Assembly: GCF_017744445.1 (NCBI RefSeq)
Contig: NZ_JAGIBH010000006.1
Coordinates: 124,001-188,000, forward strand
Reading direction: 5' to 3'
Source of the DNA: Caulobacter sp.
Lineage (GTDB): Bacteria > Pseudomonadota > Alphaproteobacteria > Caulobacterales > Caulobacteraceae
Length of the DNA: 64,000 nucleotides
The notes below the pieces were generated by a model. It did not search any database. It was not told the DNA's origin and was given only the letters and a program-made list of their open reading frames with translations. This document shows positions 50,995 to 59,133 of this stretch, one piece after another. The first letter of the stretch is position 1. Each line of letters opens with the position of its first letter. Made by a program: the position numbers and the translations under genes.

Positions 50995-53013
50995 ATGCTT
51001 CCGAAGTTCGATCGGCATACGCTGCTGTTCTCGGTGAACAGTTTCGCGGCGGCGATGCTGGCCCTCTATATCGGTTTCGCCCTGGGCCTGCCGCGCCCCT
51101 ACTGGGCGATGACCACCGCCTATATCGTCAGCCAGCCGCTGGCCGGGGCCGTGCGCTCCAAGGCCGTCTATCGGGTGCTGGGCACGATCCTGGGCGCCAT
51201 GGCCGCCGTGGCCCTGGTCCCGAACCTAGTCAACGCCCCGTGGCTGCTGTCGCTGGCCCTGGCCCTGTGGGTCGGCGGCTGTCTGACCATTTCGCTGCTG
51301 GACCGTACACCGCGCAGCTATGTGCTGATGCTGGCCGGCTACACCGCCGCGATCATCGGCTTTCCCAGCGTCTCCCAGCCCGCCGCGATCTTCGACGTCG
51401 CCGTCTCGCGAGTGATCGAGATTGGCTTAGGGATCCTCTGCGCCACCCTGGTGCATAGTCTGGTGTTCCCGCGCCCGGTCGGCACGGTGCTGCGTTTCCG
51501 CCTGAAGACCTGGCTGGGCGAGGCCGACCGCTGGGCGCTGGACGTGCTGCGCGGCGAGGATGCCGAGGCCATCGCCCGCGACCGCCGTCACCTGGCTGCC
51601 GCCGCCAGCGAGATCCAGATGCTGGCCGTCCATCTGCCGTTCGACACCTCGCGCCTGCGCGAAACGACCGGCGTCGTCCGCGCCCTGCACGAGCGCATGC
51701 TGCTGCTGATCCCGCTGCTCTCCGGTCTCGCCGATCGCATGCAGGCCCTGCGTGAAGTGCGCGACGACCGCGTCCGCGCCGCCCTCAACACGGTGGTCGC
51801 CTGGATCGAGGCCGGCTCGCCGCGCGACGAAGGTCTCGACTTGATCGAGCGCCTGCAGGACCTGGCCGCCCGTCGTCGCGGCGCGGGCTGGGACAGCCTG
51901 CTGATCGAGAGCCTGCTGGTGCGCCTGGCCGAAGCCGTCCGCGCCCTGGCCGAGGGGCACGCCCTGCTGGCTCGGCTCTACAATCCGGATGCGCCGCTGT
52001 CGGCCGGCTTGGAGGCCACGACCCGCGCCAAGGGCCTGCGCCCCATGCACGCCGACCTGCCGCTGGCCCTGCTGTCGGGCGGCGCGGCGGCCATCGCTAT
52101 CTTGCTGTCCTGCGCCGCCTGGATCCTGGCCGGCTGGGGCGACGGGGCGGCTGCGCCGGTGATGGCGGCGGTGTTCTGCTGCTTCTTCGCGGCGATGGAC
52201 GACCCCGTGCCGGCCATCAAGAACTTCGGCCTGTTCACTCTGGTCTCGCTGCCGCTGTCGGCGCTCTACATGTTCGCCATCCTGCCCAGCATCGACGGCT
52301 TCCCGATGTTGTTGCTGGTCATGGCGCCGCCGCTGCTGTTCCTGGGCCTCTACATCCCCAACCCCGCGACCATGGGCGCGGGCCTGGCCGTGCTGATGGG
52401 CTTCTGCAACGCCATGGCCCTGCAAGAGACCTTCAGCGCCGACTTCGCCGGGTTCCTGAACGGCAATCTGGGCCAGTTCGTCGGGCTGCTGTTCGCGATC
52501 ATGGTCACGGCCGGCCTGCGTTCGATGGGCGTGGACGCCAGCGCCCGGCGCCTGCTGGTCCGCACCTGGAAGGGCCTGGCGCGCCTGGCCCGCGCCCGCC
52601 AGGCGCCCGAGCCCGCCGCCTTCGCCGCCATCCTGGTCGACCGGCTGGGCATGCTGACGCCCAAGCTGGCCCAGGCCGGAGAGCGCCACGACTTCGTCGG
52701 CGTCGACGCCCTGCGCGACCTGCGGGTCGGCATGAACCTGGTCGCCGTCCAGGCCGCTCGCCCCGACCTGCCGCCCGAGGGCAAGGACCGCCTGGACGCC
52801 GCGCTCGACGGCGTCGGCGACCACTTCGCCGCCCTGGCCGCCGGCCAGACCCGCAAGCCCGGCGAGGACCTGTTGACCCGCGTCGACGCGGCCCTGCGCA
52901 GCTTGTCGATCGCCCCCGCCGCCTCGGCCGTCCAAGGCGTCTCCGGCCTGGTCGGCCTGCGCCGCAACCTGTTCCCGGAGGCACCCGCCTTCGTTCCGGA
53001 GATCGCCCGATGA
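50995..53013 (+). CDS. FUSC-family aromatic acid efflux pump subunit
   Basis: 672-residue inner-membrane protein of the fusaric-acid-resistance (FUSC, AaeB-like) family. Two sets of about five to six transmembrane helices (residues about 10-180 and 360-510; for example SFAAAMLALYIGFALGLPRPYWAMTTAYIVSQPLAGAVRSKAVYR and AIAILLSCAAWILAGWGDGAAAPVMAAVFCCFFAAMDDP) flank a cytoplasmic helical domain, and another soluble domain follows. It works with the downstream HlyD and NodT proteins as a tripartite exporter. It overlaps DUF1656 by ATGA. Confidence 0.94.
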   Translation: MLPKFDRHTLLFSVNSFAAAMLALYIGFALGLPRPYWAMTTAYIVSQPLAGAVRSKAVYRVLGTILGAMAAVALVPNLVNAPWLLSLALALWVGGCLTISLLDRTPRSYVLMLAGYTAAIIGFPSVSQPAAIFDVAVSRVIEIGLGILCATLVHSLVFPRPVGTVLRFRLKTWLGEADRWALDVLRGEDAEAIARDRRHLAAAASEIQMLAVHLPFDTSRLRETTGVVRALHERMLLLIPLLSGLADRMQALREVRDDRVRAALNTVVAWIEAGSPRDEGLDLIERLQDLAARRRGAGWDSLLIESLLVRLAEAVRALAEGHALLARLYNPDAPLSAGLEATTRAKGLRPMHADLPLALLSGGAAAIAILLSCAAWILAGWGDGAAAPVMAAVFCCFFAAMDDPVPAIKNFGLFTLVSLPLSALYMFAILPSIDGFPMLLLVMAPPLLFLGLYIPNPATMGAGLAVLMGFCNAMALQETFSADFAGFLNGNLGQFVGLLFAIMVTAGLRSMGVDASARRLLVRTWKGLARLARARQAPEPAAFAAILVDRLGMLTPKLAQAGERHDFVGVDALRDLRVGMNLVAVQAARPDLPPEGKDRLDAALDGVGDHFAALAAGQTRKPGEDLLTRVDAALRSLSIAPAASAVQGVSGLVGLRRNLFPEAPAFVPEIAR

Positions 53014-53219
53014 CCGGCGAGCTCAATATCGACGGGGTCTTCCTGTCGTCCGTCCTGGTCTCGGCGGTGATCGCCCTGGCCGCCTCATTCGTGCTGCGTC
53101 GCGCCCTGTCGAAAGTCGGAGCCTATCGCTTCGTCTGGCATCCGGCGCTCTTCGATACCGCCCTGTTCGTCATCCTCTGGGCCGCCGTCGTGACGGTCCC
53201 TTCGCCCTTGAAGTTCTAG
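53010..53219 (+). CDS. DUF1656 small membrane protein
   Basis: 69-residue protein with two transmembrane helices (SSVLVSAVIALAASFVLRRAL and FDTALFVILWAAVVTVPSP) and the DUF1656 motif YRFVWHPALFDTALFVIL. Full length for the family (about 65-70). Always found between the FUSC and HlyD genes of aromatic-acid efflux operons (AaeX type); its exact role is unknown. It overlaps the FUSC stop by ATGA and is 2 bp before the HlyD gene. Confidence 0.95.
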   Translation: MTGELNIDGVFLSSVLVSAVIALAASFVLRRALSKVGAYRFVWHPALFDTALFVILWAAVVTVPSPLKF

Positions 53220-53221
53220 CC

Positions 53222-54103
53222 ATGCCCTCGCTGAAATCCGCCCTCATGACCACCGCCCGCGTCGCCGTCACCGGCGCCGTCGTCATCGCCGCCCTGGTCG
53301 GCGGCAAGGCGCTGTGGACCCACTACCAGGTCGACCCCTGGACCCGCGACGGCCGGGTCCGCGCCGACGTGGTGCAGGTGGCCCCCGACGTGTCGGGCCT
53401 GGTCACCCGCGTCGAAGCCGCCAACGACCAGACGGTCAAGGCCGGCCAGCCGCTGTTCTATGTCGACCGCGAGCGCTACGCCCTGGCCCTGCGCCAGGCT
53501 GATGCGGCCGTCGAGGCCCAGCGCGCAGGCCTCGCCCAGGCTCGCCGCGAGCTCACCCGCAACCGCGCCCTGGGCGACCTGGTCGCCGCCGAGGTCACCG
53601 AGCAGAGCCAGTCCAAGGTCGAGCTCAGCCTCGCGGCCCTGGACCAAGCCATCGCGGCCCGGGACGTCGCAGCGCTGAACCTGAAGCGCACCGTGGTGCT
53701 GGCCCCGACCGACGGCTTCCTGTCGGACCTGACCCTGCGCACCGGCGACTACGTCACCGCCGGCAAGCCGGTGCTGGCCCTTATCGACAGCCGCTCGTTC
53801 CGCGTCGAGGGCTATTTCGAGGAGACCAAGCTGTCGGGTCTGCGCATCGGCCAGCCGGTCAGCGTCAAGGTTATGGGCGAGGACAAGGCGCTGAAGGGCC
53901 ACATCCAGTCGATCGCCGCCGGCATCGAGGACCGCGACCGCGCCGCCAGCGGCAACATGCTACCCAACGTCAACCCGACCTTCAGCTGGGTGCGCCTGGC
54001 CCAGCGGGTGCCGGTGCGCGTGGCCCTGGACCAGACGCCGCGCGACCTGCGCCTGATCGCCGGCCGCACCGCCACGGTCGCGGTGGTGGGAGCGGGTCGA
54101 TGA
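53222..54103 (+). CDS. HlyD-family periplasmic adaptor (AaeA-like)
   Basis: 293-residue membrane-fusion protein. N-terminal anchor helix (ARVAVTGAVVIAALVGGKAL) followed by the biotinyl-lipoyl-like hairpin opening YQVDPWTRDGRVRADVVQVAPDVSGLVTRVEAANDQTVKAGQPLFYVDRERYALALRQADA. The short coiled hairpin is AVEAQRAGLAQARRELTRNRALGDLVAAEVTEQSQS. The second lipoyl half is LKRTVVLAPTDGFLSDLTLRTGDYVTAGKPVLALIDSRSFRVEGYFEE. The beta-barrel domain ends VGAGR. It bridges the FUSC pump and the NodT outer-membrane channel; overlap with the NodT gene is ATGA. Confidence 0.95.
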   Translation: MPSLKSALMTTARVAVTGAVVIAALVGGKALWTHYQVDPWTRDGRVRADVVQVAPDVSGLVTRVEAANDQTVKAGQPLFYVDRERYALALRQADAAVEAQRAGLAQARRELTRNRALGDLVAAEVTEQSQSKVELSLAALDQAIAARDVAALNLKRTVVLAPTDGFLSDLTLRTGDYVTAGKPVLALIDSRSFRVEGYFEETKLSGLRIGQPVSVKVMGEDKALKGHIQSIAAGIEDRDRAASGNMLPNVNPTFSWVRLAQRVPVRVALDQTPRDLRLIAGRTATVAVVGAGR

Positions 54104-55518
54104 GCCCGCTGAAAACCCTGGCGGTCGCGGCCTCGCTGCTGGCCCTGACCGCCTGCACGACCGTCGGCCCGGACTACAAGCTGCCGGAGCAAGCCAAGAT
54201 CAACGCCCCGACCGCGCAGGGCCCGTTCCTGGGCGCGACCTCGAAGGCCGTCAGCCAGGACCCGGTCCCGACCGGCTGGTGGAAGCTCTATGACGACCCC
54301 GTCCTGAACGGCTTGGTCGAGGAAGCCCTGGACGCCAACACCGACCTGCGCGTCGCCGCCGCCAACCTGGCGCGTTCGCAGGCCATTGCCGGTGAAGCCG
54401 ACGACGCGGGCGGCTTCAAGGTCGGGGCTTCGGCCGCCGCCATGCACTCCAGAGAGTCCGGCGAGCAGTTCCTCAAGGCCGAACAGCTGCCGGTCGAGAA
54501 CCTGGCCGATGTCGGGGTCAAGGTCAGCTACCAGATCGACCTGGTCGGCCGCCTGAAACGCGCCTCCGAGGCCGCCCATGCCGACGCCGAGGCCTCGCAG
54601 GCCGCGCTGGACCTGGCCCGCGTCAGCGTCGCCGCCGACGTCGCCCGGGCCTATGTCGAGGCCTGCGCCAATGGCCATGAGCTGGCGGTGGCGCAGCGCG
54701 CGGTGGATCTCCAGACCCGCAGCCTGGACGTCACCCGCAAGCTGGTAAAGGCGGGTCGCGGCACGGCCGTGGACGTCACCCGCGCCCAGGCCCAGCTGGA
54801 CCTGTCGCGCGCCAGCCTGCCGACCTACCAGAGCCGCCGCCGCGCGGCGCTGTACAAGCTGGCCACGCTCACCGGCAAGCCGCCGGCCGAGTTCCCCCAG
54901 GCGGTCGAGGCCTGCGTCGCGCCGCCGACCCTGACCCGTCCGATCCCGGTCGGCGACGGCGCGGCCCTGCTGAAGCGCCGTCCCGACGTGCGCCAGGCCG
55001 AGCGGACCCTGGCCGGCGCCACCGCCCGGATCGGCGTCGCGACGGCGGCGCTCTATCCGAACATCACCCTGGGCGCGGGCGCCGGCTCTACGGGCCTGCT
55101 CGCGGACATCGGCACGACGCCGGCCAACCGCTGGGGCCTGACCTCGCTGATCACCTGGACCCTACCGGGCGAGGGCGAGCGGGCGAGGATCCGTCAGGCC
55201 GAGGCGGGGGCGGATGGCGCGCTGGCCAAGTTCGACGGCGTGGTGCTGACGGCCCTGCGCGAGACCGAGACCAGCCTGGACACCTACGCCCACGACCTGC
55301 AGCGGCAAGCCGCCCTGCAGGCCGCCCGCGACCAGGCCCAGCTGGCCGAGAGCCAGGCTCAGCGCCTCTATCGCGCCGGCAAGAGCCCGTATCTGGCGGG
55401 CCTGGACGCCCAACGCACGCTCGCCAGCGCCGAGGCTCAACTGGCGGCGACAGACAGTCAGGTGGCGGCCGATCAGGTCAACCTGTTCCTGGCCCTGGGC
55501 GGTGGCTGGGAACGATAG
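54100..55518 (+). CDS. NodT-family outer-membrane efflux lipoprotein
   Basis: 472-residue TolC-like channel protein with a lipobox LTAC (Cys19; signal LLALTACTTVGPDYKLPE). Two outer-membrane-efflux (OEP) repeats follow: first about residues 65-255 (VPTGWWKLYDDPVLNGLVEEALDANTDLRVAAANLARSQAIAGEADD), second about residues 285-470 (LLKRRPDVRQAERTLAGATARIGVATAALYPNITLGAG). Last gene of the MarR-FUSC-DUF1656-HlyD-NodT operon, all overlapping or nearly so, giving a complete tripartite exporter for aromatic acids or related toxins. Confidence 0.95.
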   Translation: MSPLKTLAVAASLLALTACTTVGPDYKLPEQAKINAPTAQGPFLGATSKAVSQDPVPTGWWKLYDDPVLNGLVEEALDANTDLRVAAANLARSQAIAGEADDAGGFKVGASAAAMHSRESGEQFLKAEQLPVENLADVGVKVSYQIDLVGRLKRASEAAHADAEASQAALDLARVSVAADVARAYVEACANGHELAVAQRAVDLQTRSLDVTRKLVKAGRGTAVDVTRAQAQLDLSRASLPTYQSRRRAALYKLATLTGKPPAEFPQAVEACVAPPTLTRPIPVGDGAALLKRRPDVRQAERTLAGATARIGVATAALYPNITLGAGAGSTGLLADIGTTPANRWGLTSLITWTLPGEGERARIRQAEAGADGALAKFDGVVLTALRETETSLDTYAHDLQRQAALQAARDQAQLAESQAQRLYRAGKSPYLAGLDAQRTLASAEAQLAATDSQVAADQVNLFLALGGGWER

Positions 55519-55573
55519 CGGCGACCCGCGGCTTTGGGCTAAGCATAGCCTTTCGCCAAAGTAGAGTTCGCCC

Positions 55574-57553
55574 GTGCCGCTTGACGCCCCGCCGCCCCCG
55601 GTTTCCGCCGTCGTCGTGGAGGCGCCCAGGCTGTTGCCGCTGCCCGGACAGGACGTCTTCTCCACCGCCTACTACGATGCGGCCGAATTGGGCGCGCAGG
55701 CGCGGCTGGACGACGTCTTGAAGACTACGCCGGGCGTCTCGCTGTTTCGCCGCACCGGCAGCGACGCGGCCAACCCGACCATCCAGGGACTGTCGCTACG
55801 CGCCGTCGCGCCCTCGGGCGCGGGCCGGGCTTTGGTGACGCTGGACGGCGCGCCTCAGAATGATCCGTTCGGCGGCTGGGTGATCTGGACCGCCTTGCCG
55901 GGCGAGGGCCTGTCCGGCGCGACGATCGTGCGCGGCGCCGGGGCGGGGCCCTACGGGGCCGGCGCTCTGACCGGCGTGGTGGCTCTGCGCGAACGGGCGA
56001 CGGGCGGCGGCCTGAGCAGTTTCACGGCCGAGGCGAGGGAGCGGAACGGCTGGCGCGCGGCGGGGACCTTTGGGACCGACCACCTGCTGTTGACCGCCAG
56101 CGGTTCGCGCACCGACGGCTATCGGCCCGTACGCGGCTCGGCGGCGGGCGCGGCCGATGTTCCGACCACCCTGGAGGACGGCTCGATCGCCGCGCGGGTG
56201 CAGGGCGAGGCCGGCGGCGTGCGCTGGGCGGCGCGGGTTGGGACCTTCCAGGAAAAGCGCGGCGCGGGGCTGTTCGGCGCCAAGTCCAATGCCACCGGGA
56301 GCTCGCTGGCCGTGACCCTGGCGACCGACACCTGGCGCTTGCAGGCCTGGGCGCGGAGCAGCGACCTGGAGAACACCTCCGCCGCCGTCGCAGCCGGGCG
56401 CACCGGCACGACCCCGGCCAACGACCAATACTCGACCCCTTCCAGCGGCTACGGCCTCAACGCCGCCTGGCAGGGCGCGCTGGGCGAGTGGACGTGGGAG
56501 CTGGGCGGCGACGTCCGGGCGACCGAGGGGCGGACCAACGAGCTCTTTCGCTACATGGCCGGGACCTTCACCCGTCAGCGCACGGCCGGCGGCCGGACCC
56601 TGGTGGGCGGGATCTATGGTGAGACCGCCTGGAGCCGGCCGGACTTCATCCTGGTCGCGGGGGCGCGGCTGGACGGCTGGCGCTCGTACGGCGGCGTGCG
56701 GCGCGAGCGGGACACGGCGACGGGCGCCCTGACCCTGGATGCGCCGCCGGCCAACGCCTCTGGGACGACCCCGACCGCGCGGGTGGGCGTGCGCCAGCGG
56801 CTATCGGGCGAGACCTGGCTGCGCGCGGCGGCCTATGCCGGCTTCCGGCCCCCGACGTTGAACGAACTGCACCGCCCGTTCCGGGTCGGCAACGATGTCA
56901 CCGAGTCCAACGCCGCTCTGAAGCCCGAGACCCTGTATGGCGTCGAGGCGGGCCTGGCGGGCGAGGGGACCGTGCGCTGGAATCTCGGCGCCTTCTACAA
57001 CCAGGTCCAAGACCCGATCACCAACGTCACGATCGGCATCGGCCCGGGGACCTTCCCGATCGCCGGCTTCATCCCGGCCGGCGGCGTGCTGCGCCAGCGG
57101 CAGAACGCCGGTGAGATCAACGCCTATGGCCTGGAAGGCGATGTCGCCGCCGACCTCTCGCCGGCCTGGACCGTTCGCGCGGCCTTCTCGGCGACCCACG
57201 CCCAGGTCGAGGGCAGCGGCGCCGTGGCCCAGCTGGACGGCAAACGGCCCGCCCAGGCGCCGGCCCTGACCGTCACGGCCGGCCTGCGCTGGAAGCCGGT
57301 CGACCGCCTGAGCCTCGACGCCGACCTGCGCTACGAGAGCAAGCGCTACGAGGACGACCTGAACCTGCGGCCCCTGAAGGCCGGCACGGGTGTCGACCTG
57401 CGCGCCGGCTGGGCGTTGTCGCCGACCTCGGAGGTCTATCTGGCCGCCGACAACGCCTTCGACGCCAACCTCGCGGTGGGCCAGACGGCAGATGGCGTCA
57501 CCAGCTTCTCCGCACCACGCACAGTCTATGTCGGCTTTGCTTTAAGGCGCTGA
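55574..57553 (+). CDS. TonB-dependent receptor lacking a signal peptide
   Basis: 659-residue receptor with plug (SAVVVEAPRLLPLPGQDVFSTAYYDAAELGAQARLDDVLKTTPGVSLFRRTGSDAANPTIQGLSLRAV) and barrel ending TVYVGFALRR rather than in Phe. No signal peptide precedes the plug: the frame opens at GTG 55574 (VPLDAPPPPVSAVVVEAP) and an in-frame TAG lies 12 bp upstream. Either the gene is 5'-truncated, or the signal was lost through a frameshift or deletion in the 55 bp separating it from the NodT gene. The ligand is unknown; such receptors near efflux genes are often for iron or aromatic ligands. Function in the outer membrane is doubtful as written. Confidence 0.8.
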   Translation: MPLDAPPPPVSAVVVEAPRLLPLPGQDVFSTAYYDAAELGAQARLDDVLKTTPGVSLFRRTGSDAANPTIQGLSLRAVAPSGAGRALVTLDGAPQNDPFGGWVIWTALPGEGLSGATIVRGAGAGPYGAGALTGVVALRERATGGGLSSFTAEARERNGWRAAGTFGTDHLLLTASGSRTDGYRPVRGSAAGAADVPTTLEDGSIAARVQGEAGGVRWAARVGTFQEKRGAGLFGAKSNATGSSLAVTLATDTWRLQAWARSSDLENTSAAVAAGRTGTTPANDQYSTPSSGYGLNAAWQGALGEWTWELGGDVRATEGRTNELFRYMAGTFTRQRTAGGRTLVGGIYGETAWSRPDFILVAGARLDGWRSYGGVRRERDTATGALTLDAPPANASGTTPTARVGVRQRLSGETWLRAAAYAGFRPPTLNELHRPFRVGNDVTESNAALKPETLYGVEAGLAGEGTVRWNLGAFYNQVQDPITNVTIGIGPGTFPIAGFIPAGGVLRQRQNAGEINAYGLEGDVAADLSPAWTVRAAFSATHAQVEGSGAVAQLDGKRPAQAPALTVTAGLRWKPVDRLSLDADLRYESKRYEDDLNLRPLKAGTGVDLRAGWALSPTSEVYLAADNAFDANLAVGQTADGVTSFSAPRTVYVGFALRR

Positions 57554-57558
57554 CCGAC

Positions 57559-58524
57559 TTAGGTCGCCGGTTCGCGGCGTGGCGTCAGATAGACCCGCCG
57601 GCCCTCGGGGTGGGCCTTCATGTCCAGCAGGGCGGCGATCATGGTCAGGGACTCGGTCGGCCGGTCCAGCTTGAAGCGGCCCGTGACCTTCAGCTCGCCC
57701 AGGGCGGAGTCGTGCAGGGCCACGCTCTGGGTCGTGTAGCGGTTCAGGCGGGCGATCACGTACTTCAGCGGCAGGCCGTCGGCGTCCAGCCAGTCCGAGC
57801 GCCAGGCCTGGTAGCTGTCGGCTTCCAGGCGACCGGCGACCGGGGCGCGGTTCGAGGCCAGCATCAGCCACTCGCCCTTGCCCACGCGGCGCTCGGCGCC
57901 GTCGCGGTTGACCCGCACCACGCCGTCGAAGACCCGCACCTGCACGGCGTCGCTGACCAGCTCGACCTCGAAGGTCGTGCCGACGGCGGTGACCTGGGCG
58001 TCGCCGGCCTGGACGCGGAAGGGGCGCTTGGCGTCCTTGGTCACGTCGAAGACCGCGTCGCCCTTGGTCAGGGCGATGTCGCGCGCGCCGCGGCTGTAGC
58101 GCACCGAGACGCCGCTGTCGGCGGCCAGGGTGACGACGGACTTGTCGCTGAGCTGGTGCTCGGCGCGCTGGCCCAGCGGGGTGGCGAAGTCCTGAGGCGC
58201 CTCGACGCCGGCCAGATACGGACGGACCAGTACAACGGCCGACAGGCCCGCGACCAGGGCCACGCCGGCGGCGATCAGGCCCAGGCGCATCGAGCGTTTG
58301 GCCACGGGCGCGGCGCGCACGCGCTCGGCGGCCTCGAGCAGGGCGGTGTCGCGCTGGGTGTCGCGCATCAGGCCGAAGGCGGCGGCGCGGCCAGGAGCGC
58401 CGGCCAGCCAGGCCTCCAGCGTCTTGCGTTCGTCGGGCGTCAGCTCGGGCAGGCGGTCGACCCAGTCGGCGGCGATCTCCAGCTCGTCCTCGGACGGCAG
58501 ACGCCAGTTGTCGTTAGCGCGCAT
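57559..58524 (-). CDS. FecR-family anti-sigma factor
   Basis: 321-residue inner-membrane anti-sigma protein. The N-terminal cytoplasmic DUF4880-like part is EIAADWVDRLPELTPDERKTLEAWLAGAPGRAAAFG. A single transmembrane helix (RLGLIAAGVALVAGLSAVVLVRPYL, about residues 82-106) leads to the periplasmic FecR domain (QLSDKSVVTLAADSGVSVRYSRGARDIALTKGDAVFDVTKDAKRPFRVQAGDAQVTAVGTTFEVE). A C-terminal STN-like segment (LKYVIARLNRYTTQSVALHDSALGELKVTGRF) contacts the receptor. It overlaps the sigma factor gene by 11 bp. Confidence 0.94.
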   Translation of the reverse strand: MRANDNWRLPSEDELEIAADWVDRLPELTPDERKTLEAWLAGAPGRAAAFGLMRDTQRDTALLEAAERVRAAPVAKRSMRLGLIAAGVALVAGLSAVVLVRPYLAGVEAPQDFATPLGQRAEHQLSDKSVVTLAADSGVSVRYSRGARDIALTKGDAVFDVTKDAKRPFRVQAGDAQVTAVGTTFEVELVSDAVQVRVFDGVVRVNRDGAERRVGKGEWLMLASNRAPVAGRLEADSYQAWRSDWLDADGLPLKYVIARLNRYTTQSVALHDSALGELKVTGRFKLDRPTESLTMIAALLDMKAHPEGRRVYLTPRREPAT

Positions 58525-59035
58525 CGCGGCCGCTCCCTTCTCGCGCGGCGTTGACCGCCGCGTCCTGCATCGCGCCGGCCAGTTCGGCCATGGCCCGCAC
58601 GAGGTGTTTCTTGACGGCCTCGACATTGATCCGGAGATCGTCGGCGATGGCTTGTCTGGACTGGCCGTCGATGTGACGGCGGATGAAGATGTCGCGGCGC
58701 AGGGGCGAGAGGCGCTTCAGCGCCGCCTCGAACACCGCGGCCCGCTGTTTGTGCTCCAGAACCGCGTCGGGCAAGGGCAGGTCGCAGCCGAAGTCCTCGT
58801 CGCCGATCGGCGCCTCGCGTTTGTCACGCCTTGCCTGCGCATAGATCAGCGAGTCCGCCACCCGGTAGGCATAGGCCAGGGGCTGGGTGATCTCCTGCTT
58901 CTGGGCCTGGCGCATCACGGTGAGGAAGGTCTCCTGCAGAATGTCCTCGGCGCGGCCGGGGTCCTTGGACCGCCGCACGATATAGGCCGCGAGCTTGCGC
59001 TCGTGGGGCCGCAGCACCGCGATGATGTCGGTCAT
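58514..59035 (-). CDS. FecI-family ECF sigma factor
   Basis: 173-residue extracytoplasmic-function sigma factor. Region 2: RKLAAYIVRRSKDPGRAEDILQETFLTVMRQAQ (core binding and -10 recognition). Region 4: LSPLRRDIFIRRHIDGQSRQAIADDLRINVEAVKKHLVRAMAELA (-35 recognition helix). No anti-sigma domain is fused. The start is uncertain: ATG 59035 (MTDIIAVLRPHERK) gives a typical length, while ATG 59128 would add 31 residues. It lies between the STN-containing TonB receptor (upstream) and FecR (downstream) and should transcribe the receptor cluster when the receptor signals through FecR. Confidence 0.93.
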   Translation of the reverse strand: MTDIIAVLRPHERKLAAYIVRRSKDPGRAEDILQETFLTVMRQAQKQEITQPLAYAYRVADSLIYAQARRDKREAPIGDEDFGCDLPLPDAVLEHKQRAAVFEAALKRLSPLRRDIFIRRHIDGQSRQAIADDLRINVEAVKKHLVRAMAELAGAMQDAAVNAAREGSGRDAR

Positions 59036-59133
59036 GGCGCTTCCGGTCGGCATGGTCGTGCGCGCGTCCATGTCGGGTAGAGGCGCGGGACGACCGAACG
59101 GGGACAGGGAGAAGATGCTTTTCCGCATGGCCG

